Part shown: positions 1 to 5,391 of the stretch, piece after piece
Layout: every line of letters starts with the position of its first letter
How positions within the stretch are numbered: position 1 is the stretch's first letter
From: an uncultured Clostridia bacterium
GTDB taxonomy: Bacteria; Bacillota; Clostridia; Christensenellales; Pumilibacteraceae
Reading direction: 5' to 3'
Assembly (NCBI GenBank): GCA_934270565.1
Contig: CAKQPR010000021.1
Coordinates: 1-26,876 of the forward strand
Length of the DNA stretch: 26,876 bases
Made by a program: the position numbers and the translations under genes
The notes under the pieces: model-generated
What the model was told of the DNA's origin: nothing
The model's database searches: none
Seen by the model: only the letters and a program-made list of their open reading frames with translations

Positions 1-77
1 CGGACGAGGTTCTCGCCCTGCTGCCACGCACTAAAAAAGACACCGTGTAGGTGTCTTTTTTGGTGGTGGAGCTAAGG
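1..77 (-). repeat. Direct repeat copy 1: truncated tRNA-Ala 3' tail plus terminator
   Basis: Bases 1-77 are identical to 204-280. On the minus strand the unit holds the last bases of the tRNA-Ala acceptor stem with CCA, a U-flanked terminator hairpin, and a GGACGAGG-type repeat fragment. Identity ends inside the T-arm side of the tRNA (base 78 is T, base 281 is G). This copy is therefore a tRNA remnant, not a gene: no T-loop or anticodon arm follows at 78-203. The repeat may extend left of the window. The 126 bases between the copies hold no gene; they include a GC-rich piece similar to the GCCGA...CTCC modules of the later repeat clusters. Confidence 0.85.
33..61 (-). terminator. Duplicated tRNA terminator
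   Basis: Perfect hairpin GACACC/GGTGTC with a 5-nt loop, flanked by six A and six T, so it can work in both directions. It is the same as the terminator at 236-264, but here it follows only a tRNA remnant. Confidence 0.75.
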
Positions 78-235
78 TGGGTGGCGGTCGCCGAGCTCCC
101 TTGGTGGCTGCGCCACCGCGAACTATCGCCTGCGGACGAGCGGTATGTTTTTATTGAGGCGCTTAGCATTGAGCGTTCTTTGTGTAGGATATACGCACTT
201 AGACGGACGAGGTTCTCGCCCTGCTGCCACGCACT

Positions 236-264
236 AAAAAAGACACCGTGTAGGTGTCTTTTTT
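236..264 (-). terminator. Rho-independent terminator of tRNA-Ala
   Basis: Six A, stem GACACC/GGTGTC, loop GTGTA, six T. It starts three bases after the encoded CCA end of the tRNA on the minus strand. The symmetric A/T flanks make it potentially bidirectional. Confidence 0.85.
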
Positions 265-266
265 GG

Positions 267-342
267 TGGTGGAGCTAAGGGGATTCGAACCCCTGACCTT
301 TTGAATGCCATTCAAACGCGCTACCAACTGCGCCATAACCCC
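267..342 (-). tRNA. tRNA-Ala, anticodon GGC
   Basis: The 76-nt minus-strand gene folds as a full cloverleaf. The acceptor stem is GGGGTTA/TAGCTCC, followed by A73 and an encoded CCA. The 5-bp anticodon stem TTTGA/TCAAA closes the loop ATGGCAT (plus strand 305-311). The T-arm is AGGGG-TTCGAAT-CCCCT. The anticodon GGC reads GCC codons for alanine, and the third acceptor pair is G3:U70, the main identity element for alanyl-tRNA synthetase. A further CCA directly follows the encoded CCA. The gene has its own promoter (357-385) and terminator (236-264). Confidence 0.97.
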
Positions 343-356
343 GAGCCGATACGAAC

Positions 357-385
357 ATATTATCATATTTTTCGATTTTTCGCAA
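357..385 (-). promoter_or_regulatory. SigmaA-type promoter of tRNA-Ala
   Basis: On the minus strand, -35 TTGCGA (380-385), 17-nt spacer, -10 TAATAT (357-362). Transcription would start about 8 nt before the mature tRNA 5' end. Confidence 0.6.
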
Positions 386-456
386 GCGTTTGCGGGGTGA
401 ATTCCGAAAAATATTGTGTGTAGGGCATCGGTGCGAATACTCGTGGTTTTGATAAA

Positions 457-498
457 CGCAAAAACCAAATAAAGTTTCGTAACGCTTCAAAACTTTGG
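457..498 (-). terminator. Possible AT-rich terminator after the DUF308 gene
   Basis: On the minus strand a hairpin AAAGTTT/AAACTTT, with outer CCAA/TTGG pairing, is followed by a T-rich stretch (GGTTTTTG). It lies about 65-105 nt after the stop of the gene ending at 564. The stem is weak. Nothing else is recognised between 343 and 563 apart from the tRNA promoter. Confidence 0.35.
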
Positions 499-563
499 CG
501 GGATCGGGAACGCCGCGCGGCGGATGTCGGTTTCGGTGATTTATCCGAAGTCGCGGAGGGGCG

Positions 564-1502
564 TTATTTTTCGTCGGGATCTACGACGATTTCGACCGAA
601 TCGACAGGTTCGGAGTCCGAAACGTCGGGTGCGGCGTCGATATCGGCGTTATCGTGATCGGCTGTTTTCGATTCTTCCGCGTCCACCGTCTTGACGTTCT
701 CGGTCGGCTTCTTGTCGTGGTCGGTTTTTTCTTCGCTCGGGAAAGAAAAGGAGAGGTCGGGTACGGGATATTCATCGTTGTCGAGCGGCAAAACGGAGAC
801 TTCGTCGTCGTGGTCGGCTTTGTTTTTCTTCGCGGATTTTTTCTCGGCCTTACGCGCCGCTTTCTCGGCTTTACGGTCGGATTTTTTCGGTTCGGCGGTT
901 TCGTACGAAGCATCGGTTTCGGCGTTTTTGTCAGAGTTTTCGCGTTTAAGACGGTTTTCGAGCGCGGGCGCGTAGAAGGTAATGAAACCGTTCTGAATTC
1001 CGTCGATAATCATCAGCAGACCGAGTACGACCGAGCAGGTTTTTACGGCTTCGGGCGGGCGTTTCACGAGGAAGAAGCCGCCTACGATCGTGATCAGCGA
1101 CAGCACGAGCAGTATCCACCACGCGGCGTTTTTGTATTCTTTCGCGGCGGTGGCGGTGTGGAGCTTGAACGAACCGTCGATTACGATGAGCGCGCCGATA
1201 AAGAACGCGAGCAGAGTTACCGCGTCGTCATTGCGTTTTATGATAAGGAAAATTCCGCAGAAAAGCGCGGCGATCGCGCCGATCAGATCGATGAAAAATT
1301 TAAATCCGCGTTTCTTGCCGGTGAGCGCGATAACCGCCGTTATTACGGCGTAAAGCATCGTTATTACGCTGATTACGATAATCGCCGTCGGAAGTCCGTC
1401 CTCGGGAAACGCGAGGAGCAGTACCCCAGCGACTATAAACAGTAACGCGTAAAGAAGTACTCCCCAGCCGAACGAGCTTAACGCTTTGAAAAGTTTTTTC
1501 AT
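564..1502 (-). CDS. DUF308 (HdeD-like) integral membrane protein with long charged C-terminal tail
   Basis: 312 residues. The first ~175 residues form about six hydrophobic helices in three pairs, in the style of DUF308/HdeD proteins: the repeated pattern 'GxxxLxxGIFLI' followed by 'ALIVIDGSFKL' and 'GLLMIIDGIQN' is visible. Residues ~190-312 are a hydrophilic tail, first Lys/Ala-rich (repeats of the type RKAEKAARKAEKK), then strongly acidic. The tail is probably cytoplasmic and disordered. Start chosen at ATG 1502 because GGAGGT lies 4-5 nt upstream and a consensus promoter sits at 1559-1587. It is transcribed alone toward the tRNA. In enterobacteria HdeD is linked to acid stress; no function can be claimed here. 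The family call is fairly sure, the role unknown. Confidence 0.8.
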   Translation of the reverse strand: MKKLFKALSSFGWGVLLYALLFIVAGVLLLAFPEDGLPTAIIVISVITMLYAVITAVIALTGKKRGFKFFIDLIGAIAALFCGIFLIIKRNDDAVTLLAFFIGALIVIDGSFKLHTATAAKEYKNAAWWILLVLSLITIVGGFFLVKRPPEAVKTCSVVLGLLMIIDGIQNGFITFYAPALENRLKRENSDKNAETDASYETAEPKKSDRKAEKAARKAEKKSAKKNKADHDDEVSVLPLDNDEYPVPDLSFSFPSEEKTDHDKKPTENVKTVDAEESKTADHDNADIDAAPDVSDSEPVDSVEIVVDPDEK

Positions 1503-1521
1503 ATTACCTCCGTTTTTGAGC

Positions 1522-1556
1522 CGAAACCGACATGAGCGCGGTTTGTCGGCTTTCGG
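1522..1556 (-). other. Stem-loop in the 5' leader of the DUF308 gene
   Basis: Downstream of the promoter the minus-strand leader can pair CCGAAAGCCGAC with GTCGGTTTCGG (about 11 bp, one bulged G) around a 13-nt loop. No T-run follows, so it is not a terminator. It may stabilise the mRNA or be regulatory. Confidence 0.4.
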
Positions 1557-1558
1557 TT

Positions 1559-1587
1559 ATTATACCACGGGTTTCCGTTTTTGTCAA
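1559..1587 (-). promoter_or_regulatory. Consensus sigmaA promoter of the DUF308 gene
   Basis: On the minus strand, -35 TTGACA (1582-1587), spacer of exactly 17, -10 TATAAT (1559-1564). Both hexamers are perfect. Confidence 0.9.
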
Positions 1588-1745
1588 GAGGGGTGCGGCG
1601 GGTCTAAGGGGCGGCGGGGTGAGATAGAAAATAAAGTACCGTTCCGCGGGAATCGTATTCCCTTCCGGGAGATTGCCACGCTACGGCTATGCCTTCGCTC
1701 GCAATGACAGCGGCTAAGTACCGTTCCGCAATAAGCCGCAGGCAA

Positions 1746-1989
1746 CCTTTCAAGGCCCCCTTGTGCAAAGGGGGCTCCCATCGCAGGTGGGTGGAGGATT
1801 GTAAAGTCGCTGTACGAATAGTAGTTGCGTTTAAACAATCCTACCGTTTTTCGTCTCGCTAATGTTCGAACTCAAAACTACCCCCGGCTCGTAGCATAGC
1901 TACTTCGCCGCTTTGGCTAAAAACAGTCGCCTGTGGACTGTTTTTACGGTGCTTCGCACCGCCGCGTCGCGCCCTTTACACAAGGGAGG
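1746..1989 (-). repeat. Palindromic repeat family F, copy 1 (interrupted by module C)
   Basis: Reverse-complement relative of 10423-10571. Shared landmarks, read on the minus strand, are CTCCCTTGTGTAAAGGG, then GAGACGA(A/G)AAACGGTAGGATTG, then ACTTTACAATC(C/T)(T/C)CCACCCACCTGCG, then GGGAGCCCCCTT. Without the 85-bp insert at 1887-1971 it is about 159 bp, close to the 149 bp of copy 2. Each end carries a palindrome containing CCCTTGTG...AAGGG. Confidence 0.75.
1887..1971 (+). mobile_element. 85-bp three-hairpin module C, copy 1, nested in family F
   Basis: From GCTCGTAGC to GCGTCGCG. It has three hairpins: GTAGC/GCTAC (1891-1903), TAAAAACAGTC/GACTGTTTTTA with a 7-nt loop (1918-1946), and CGGTGC/GCACCG with a TTC loop (1947-1961). 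It interrupts the terminal CTCCCTTGTGTAAAGGG^AGG palindrome of family F right after the GGG run (minus-strand reading). It is identical in length to copies 10932-11016 and 26460-26544 and differs from them mainly in the third stem and one loop base. No coding capacity. The central stem, with A and T flanks, resembles a bidirectional terminator. Confidence 0.75.
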
Positions 1990-2042
1990 CAAGATGTTGT
2001 CCGCTTGGTTGGCGGGCGGACGAGGAACGCCCCTTACCTTTT

Positions 2043-2189
2043 AAAGCCTTCCCCCTTGGGGGAAGGTGGATTGCCGAAGCGAAAGCGAAGGCAAGACGGA
2101 TGAGGGGTCGGGCTAAGATAAACGTAATGTAAAAGACAACCCCTCATCAGTCGCTAAGCGACAGCTTCCCCCCCCAAGGGGAAGCCTTT
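2043..2189 (+). mobile_element. MITE-like family A, copy 1 (empty site)
   Basis: 147 bp with near-perfect terminal inverted repeats: AAAGCCTTCCCC at the left and GGGGAAGCCTTT at the right. Internal hairpins: CCTTCCCCC/GGGGGAAGG, TTGCC...GGCAA, GATGAGGGGT...ACCCCTCATC, GTCGC/GCGAC and CTTCCCC/GGGGAAG. This copy carries no module C, so it shows the uninterrupted left hairpin CCTTCCCCCTTGGGGGAAGG. No open frame of note. The same family is at 10808-11035, 20774-20919 and 26441-26672. Confidence 0.75.
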
Positions 2190-2223
2190 AATAGTCGTGT
2201 ACGATTGTTTCTGTTCCCGATGC

Positions 2224-2270
2224 GGGGGATTTCTCGACTGCGGCTGCGCCTACGCTCGAAATGACAACGT
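2224..2270 (+). repeat. Module B copy 1
   Basis: GGGGATTTCTCGAC ... GCTCGAAATGACAACGT, an imperfect hairpin pairing ATTTC with GAAAT. The sequence before it (TTGTTTCTGTTCC...) is also shared with copies at ~10279 and ~26361. Confidence 0.65.
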
Positions 2271-2286
2271 GTAAGTTTTGATTTCA

Positions 2287-2345
2287 ACGTCATTTCGACC
2301 GAAGCGAGGGGCGTAAGCCGTGAGCGGAGCGGAGAAATCCCCTGC
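2287..2345 (-). repeat. Module B copy 2, facing copy 1
   Basis: ACGTCATTTCGACCGAAGCG ... GGAGAAATCCCCTGC, the reverse complement form of module B with a longer internal loop. It lies 16 bp from copy 1 in opposite orientation, so the two could form one large hairpin. Confidence 0.65.
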
Positions 2346-2472
2346 GACAGAAAATAAACGTAGGCGGCTCCCTGCCATCGCCGACCTGTTCGCGGACGGC
2401 TCGTTGTGTTTGTGCGAGCGTGAGTTGAATTTTGCAATCGACAAAAACAGTGAAATTGTCTATGTTTTTCTC

Positions 2473-2501
2473 TTGCCTAAAAGGCGAATTTGTGTTATAA
2501 T
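2473..2501 (+). promoter_or_regulatory. SigmaA promoter of the 169-residue membrane protein gene
   Basis: -35 TTGCCT (2473-2478), 17-nt spacer, -10 TATAAT (2496-2501). The start codon is about 26 nt after the expected transcription start. Confidence 0.8.
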
Positions 2502-2533
2502 GAATTCAAGAATTTTCGGGAGGAACCTATTCA

Positions 2534-3043
2534 ATGGCAAAAAAGAAGAAGATGAAGATCGGAAACAGTCAGATCATTACCATGGGCATGGCGCTTGTTT
2601 CCATCGTGCTCGCGATTGTCGGACTTTTCGTTCCGTATTTCTCGAGAACGGCAAAAAGCGAACTTATCGGATCGAAAAGCACCACGACTTACGGGCTTTT
2701 CAACGAAACCGTAACCGATCTGAGCGCGAATATGGACACCTCGGTATCGCTCGTTCGCACGTTTGCGATCATCGCGGTTGTACTTGCGGTGCTCGCGGCG
2801 GTCGGCGCGGTGCTCGTATCGCTTCGCATAATTCCGCGCAACGGACTTCTCAAGCTCCTTTTCGCGGCTGCGACCGTTGTAATCGGCGTGCTCGCGCTTG
2901 TGTTCACGTTTACGTTCTGCGGACAGTTCGAGCTTGACGGCGGCTCCGTGGCTCAGTACACCTGGACGGCGGGAGTAGGCGCGTACCTGCTCGGTATCGG
3001 AACGATACTCGGCGGCGTGACGTTGCTGCTTGCGAAGAAGTAA
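2534..3043 (+). CDS. Hypothetical four-helix membrane protein
   Basis: 169 residues. A basic N-terminus (MAKKKKMK) precedes four predicted membrane helices at about 17-35, 73-95, 108-130 and 143-165. A polar extracytoplasmic loop between helices 1 and 2 holds SRTAKSELIGSKSTTTYGLF, and the protein ends AKK. I recognise no domain. The start is fixed by GGGAGG about 9 nt upstream and by the promoter at 2473-2501. It is flanked by its own terminator, so it is monocistronic. It lies between a repeat cluster and an unrelated transporter, so context gives no hint of role. Confidence 0.8.
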   Translation: MAKKKKMKIGNSQIITMGMALVSIVLAIVGLFVPYFSRTAKSELIGSKSTTTYGLFNETVTDLSANMDTSVSLVRTFAIIAVVLAVLAAVGAVLVSLRIIPRNGLLKLLFAAATVVIGVLALVFTFTFCGQFELDGGSVAQYTWTAGVGAYLLGIGTILGGVTLLLAKK

Positions 3044-3056
3044 ATCGGACTGCATT

Positions 3057-3091
3057 AAAAGCCGCGGGGCGCGTATCCCGCGGCTTTTTTT
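3057..3091 (+). terminator. Rho-independent terminator
   Basis: AAAAGCCGCGGG, 8-nt loop, CCCGCGGCTTTTTTT. It begins 13 bases after the stop of the preceding gene. Confidence 0.92.
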
Positions 3092-3112
3092 GTGTGGCGC
3101 GGGCGCGGAAGA

Positions 3113-3142
3113 TTGACAAACGGAAGGAAAGTTTGTTATAAT
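3113..3142 (+). promoter_or_regulatory. SigmaA promoter of the EamA transporter gene
   Basis: -35 TTGACA (3113-3118), 18-nt spacer, -10 TATAAT (3137-3142). The expected transcript start near 3149 leaves a leader of about 170 nt. Confidence 0.85.
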
Positions 3143-3148
3143 ACGTGG

Positions 3149-3320
3149 GAGAAAGCCGTAAAAGCTTTCGGGCGCTACGGTCCGGCGGAAACGCCGATTT
3201 GTCGAAGCGGAAGCGAGGACAGAGACGGTTATCGGAAAAACACCGTTTTATCTCGTTTCTTCGTAATAATATGAGCGGGTGCAGAAAAGGGTGAAATTTT
3301 ACGCAGCATAGAGGCGCGGA
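3149..3320 (+). promoter_or_regulatory. Long structured 5' leader of the EamA gene
   Basis: About 170 nt between promoter and start codon, with no credible peptide gene. It contains a compact hairpin CGGCG-GAAA-CGCCG with a GNRA tetraloop (~3182-3197), and later ACGGT...ACCGT followed by TTTTATCTCG (~3225-3252), which could act as a weak attenuator. I do not recognise a known riboswitch class. Confidence 0.35.
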
Positions 3321-4343
3321 ATGACTAAAGAAAAAAAATTGAATTTGCTCGGACAGGGCTTGCTTCTTGCCGCAACGGTGGTTTGGGGCTCGTCTTTTTT
3401 TATTCTGAAAGAAGCGATAGACGCGCTTCCGTGGATGTACGTTATCGCCGTGAGGTTTCTCTCTTCGGCGGCGGTGCTCGCGTTGATCTTTATCGGTCGA
3501 GTGCGCAAAATGAACAAAGGAACGGCGTTCCGCGGGTTTATAATAGGCTTGACGCTCACGGGGGCGTACCTCGCGCAAACGCTCGGGCTCAACTATACCA
3601 CGCCCGCCCGCAACGCGTTCATAACCGCGTCTTACTGCGTGATGTGTCCGTTCCTCGCGTGGGGATTTTTCCGTCGTCGCCCCAAGCTTTACAACGTGAT
3701 CGCGGCGGTATTGTGTATAGCGGGGATAGGGTTTGTGGCGCTTTCGGGCGGCAGCGGCGAGAGCGGCGAAAACCTGCTTCTCGGCGACGCGCTCACGCTT
3801 CTCGGCGCGGTGTTTTACGCCCTGCAGATAATCGCGATCGACCGTTTTTCGGGAAAATCGGGCAACGCGGACGATAAAATGAACCTTATCATTATCGAAC
3901 TTACGACCGTGGGCGTGATTTTCTCGGTGTGCTCGCTGATCTTCGAGCTGCCGAAAAACGGCATAGCGGCATACGCGATGACGGGCGATCAGCTCCTGCG
4001 CATAGCGTACCTTGCGCTCGTGTGCACGGCGTTCGCGCAGTCGGCGCAGCTCATCGGACAACAATACGCTTCGGCAAGTCAGTCCTCGATCATACTCAGT
4101 CTCGAAGCCGTTTTCGGCACGCTGTTTTCGGTGCTCGCGGGCAAGGAAAGCCTCACCGCGTGGCTTGTAATCGGATTCGTCGTGATTTTCGTCGGAATGA
4201 CGGTGAGCGAGCTCACGCCCACGCTTATGAATAAGCGCGCGGCAGGGCAATCGAAGCCGGACTTACCGAGCGAAAACTTTGTCGGAAACGCCGAGCGCGA
4301 AGCGGAAAACGCTCAAAGCGTTGACAAAACCGAAGAAAAGTAG
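3321..4343 (+). CDS. EamA/DMT-family transporter
   Basis: 340 residues with ten hydrophobic helices arranged as two EamA repeats (roughly 10-140 and 155-290). Family signatures are AATVVWGSSFFILKEA in helix 1, PARNAFITASYCVMCPFLAW in the first repeat, and LGALFYA-like 'LLGAVFYALQIIAIDRFSG' opening the second repeat. 'SILSLEAVFGTLFSVLAGKESLT' near the end is typical of the family. It is a plasma-membrane exporter or importer of small metabolites; the substrate is not predictable. The C-terminal ~45 residues are polar, and their codons also carry the promoter of the next operon. The start ATG 3321 has a weak GAGG site 8 nt upstream. It is transcribed from 3113-3142 after a long leader. Confidence 0.9.
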   Translation: MTKEKKLNLLGQGLLLAATVVWGSSFFILKEAIDALPWMYVIAVRFLSSAAVLALIFIGRVRKMNKGTAFRGFIIGLTLTGAYLAQTLGLNYTTPARNAFITASYCVMCPFLAWGFFRRRPKLYNVIAAVLCIAGIGFVALSGGSGESGENLLLGDALTLLGAVFYALQIIAIDRFSGKSGNADDKMNLIIIELTTVGVIFSVCSLIFELPKNGIAAYAMTGDQLLRIAYLALVCTAFAQSAQLIGQQYASASQSSIILSLEAVFGTLFSVLAGKESLTAWLVIGFVVIFVGMTVSELTPTLMNKRAAGQSKPDLPSENFVGNAEREAENAQSVDKTEEK

Positions 4344-4349
4344 TATATT
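4321..4349 (+). promoter_or_regulatory. SigmaA promoter embedded in the end of the EamA gene
   Basis: -35 TTGACA (4321-4326), 17-nt spacer, -10 TATATT (4344-4349). The -35 box and spacer lie in the last codons and the stop codon of the upstream gene; AAGGAG and the ATG of the cyclophilin gene follow. Confidence 0.8.
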
Positions 4350-4372
4350 ATATACCCGAAAAGGAGACTGTT

Positions 4373-4882
4373 ATGGACAGAGTTAAAATAGAGCTTAATA
4401 ACGGCAAAACGATAAACCTCGAACTGTTCCGCGAGTGCGCGCCCGAAAGCGTTGATAATTTCCTCGATCTCGTGCGTTCGGGGTTTTACGACGGGCTTTG
4501 CTTCCACCGTGTGATCGAAGGTTTTATGATACAGGGCGGCGGATTCCGTCAGAGTAAAAGCGGACTTACGCACGTCGAAGCGCCCCGCACGATCCGTGGC
4601 GAATTTTCGGCCAACGGCGTAAAAAACGACCTTAAACATACCGCCGGCGTTATTTCGATGGCGCGAACGATGTACCCGAATTCGGCTTCTTCGCAGTTCT
4701 TCATCTGCGTTGAGGACGTGCCTTATCTTGACGGACAGTACGCCGCGTTCGGTCAGACTTCCGACCCCGAAAGTCTCGCCGCGGCAATCGAAATTTCGAA
4801 AGTAAGCACAGGCAGAATCGACGGTTACGACGACGTTCCGCTCGAGCCCGTCGTTATGACGAAAGTCAGCGTTATCGAATGA
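4373..4882 (+). CDS. Cyclophilin-type peptidyl-prolyl cis-trans isomerase
   Basis: 169 residues, a single cyclophilin domain without signal peptide, so a cytoplasmic folding helper. The active-site run FHRVIEGFMIQGG (catalytic Arg46, with Phe51 and Gln54) is intact, as are SMAR...NSASSQFFI (~95-111) and YLDGQYAAFGQ (118-128), where bacterial members carry Leu instead of the Trp that binds cyclosporin. AAGGAG lies 7-8 nt before the ATG. It is the first gene of a four-gene operon and overlaps the next start by four bases (ATGA). Confidence 0.95.
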   Translation: MDRVKIELNNGKTINLELFRECAPESVDNFLDLVRSGFYDGLCFHRVIEGFMIQGGGFRQSKSGLTHVEAPRTIRGEFSANGVKNDLKHTAGVISMARTMYPNSASSQFFICVEDVPYLDGQYAAFGQTSDPESLAAAIEISKVSTGRIDGYDDVPLEPVVMTKVSVIE

Positions 4883-5391
4883 AATCGGCGACGGTGAAAC
4901 TTGTCCGCACGGCGGTGATAGCAGCGCTTTACGCCGCGCTCACGCTCGTGCTCGCTCCGATTTCCTACGGCGCGGTGCAGTTCCGGCTGAGTGAAGCGCT
5001 TACTATTTTGCCGCTACTTTGCCCCGAAGCGATCGTCGGGCTTACCTTGGGGTGCTTCCTTGCGAATATTCCGAGCGGACTTTGGGATATGTTTCTGGGC
5101 GCGCTCGCGACGGCGGTTGCGGCAACGCTCACGCGCGTTAGCAAAAAATGGTATTTCGGCGTCATACCGCCCGTTGTAGTCAACGCGTTCGCCGTTCCGC
5201 TTATCATAATTCTCGGAAGCGGCGGGCTGGAAACGACCTACTTCATGACGGTGCTCACGGTCGGGCTCGGTCAGCTCGTAAGCGTTTGCGCGCTCGGAAT
5301 TCCGCTGTATTTCGGGCTCGACAGACTCAACCGCAGATACGCGTTGTTCGACGACGGCGCGCGGGATAAGGACAAAGACAATATCAAATAA
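4879..5391 (+). CDS. queT: QueT-family transporter (S component, queuosine precursor uptake)
   Basis: 170 residues with about five to six membrane helices. It matches the QueT family: 'AVIAALYAALTLVLAPISYGAVQFRLSEALTILPLL', then 'LGCFLANIPSG..WDMFLGALATAVAA' and a late 'PLYFGLDRL'. Members are thought to be substrate-binding S units of ECF transporters for preQ0/preQ1, which feed queuosine synthesis in the tRNA wobble position. The ECF energising module is not in the window. The start overlaps the cyclophilin stop (ATGA), and the stop overlaps the next start by one base (TAATG), so translation is coupled. No preQ1 riboswitch is seen upstream. Confidence 0.85.
   Translation: MKSATVKLVRTAVIAALYAALTLVLAPISYGAVQFRLSEALTILPLLCPEAIVGLTLGCFLANIPSGLWDMFLGALATAVAATLTRVSKKWYFGVIPPVVVNAFAVPLIIILGSGGLETTYFMTVLTVGLGQLVSVCALGIPLYFGLDRLNRRYALFDDGARDKDKDNIK

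Larger units (their letters stand above)
1588..2472. repeat. Intergenic repeat cluster I (mosaic, no genes)
   Basis: About 885 bases with no credible gene. It is a patchwork of modules that recur in the other clusters. AGTACCGTTCCGC occurs near 1636 and 1716, and a GAGATTGCCA...TCGCAATGACA hairpin-like piece at ~1670-1712. Family F (1746-1989) is split by module C (1887-1971). A GGGCGGACGAGGAACGCCCC piece lies at ~2012-2033. Family A is at 2043-2189, and two facing copies of the GGGGATTTCTCGA...AAATGACA module (B) at 2224-2270 and 2287-2345. A GCCGACCTG piece lies at ~2378. Short open frames here simply follow the repeats. Confidence 0.85.

Noticed and set aside
64..139. Second tRNA-Ala gene at the window start
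   Set aside because: Only the acceptor 3' strand and CCA are present; no T-loop, anticodon arm or D-arm follows.
3149..3320. Known riboswitch (TPP, SAM, guanidine, preQ1) before the EamA gene
   Set aside because: None of the conserved cores I can recall is present; kept only as an unclassified leader.
2910..4250. Long antisense open frame opposite the EamA transporter gene
   Set aside because: Composition (Arg/His-rich, no domain) and codon phase are those of a shadow of the well-supported plus-strand gene; no ribosome binding site.
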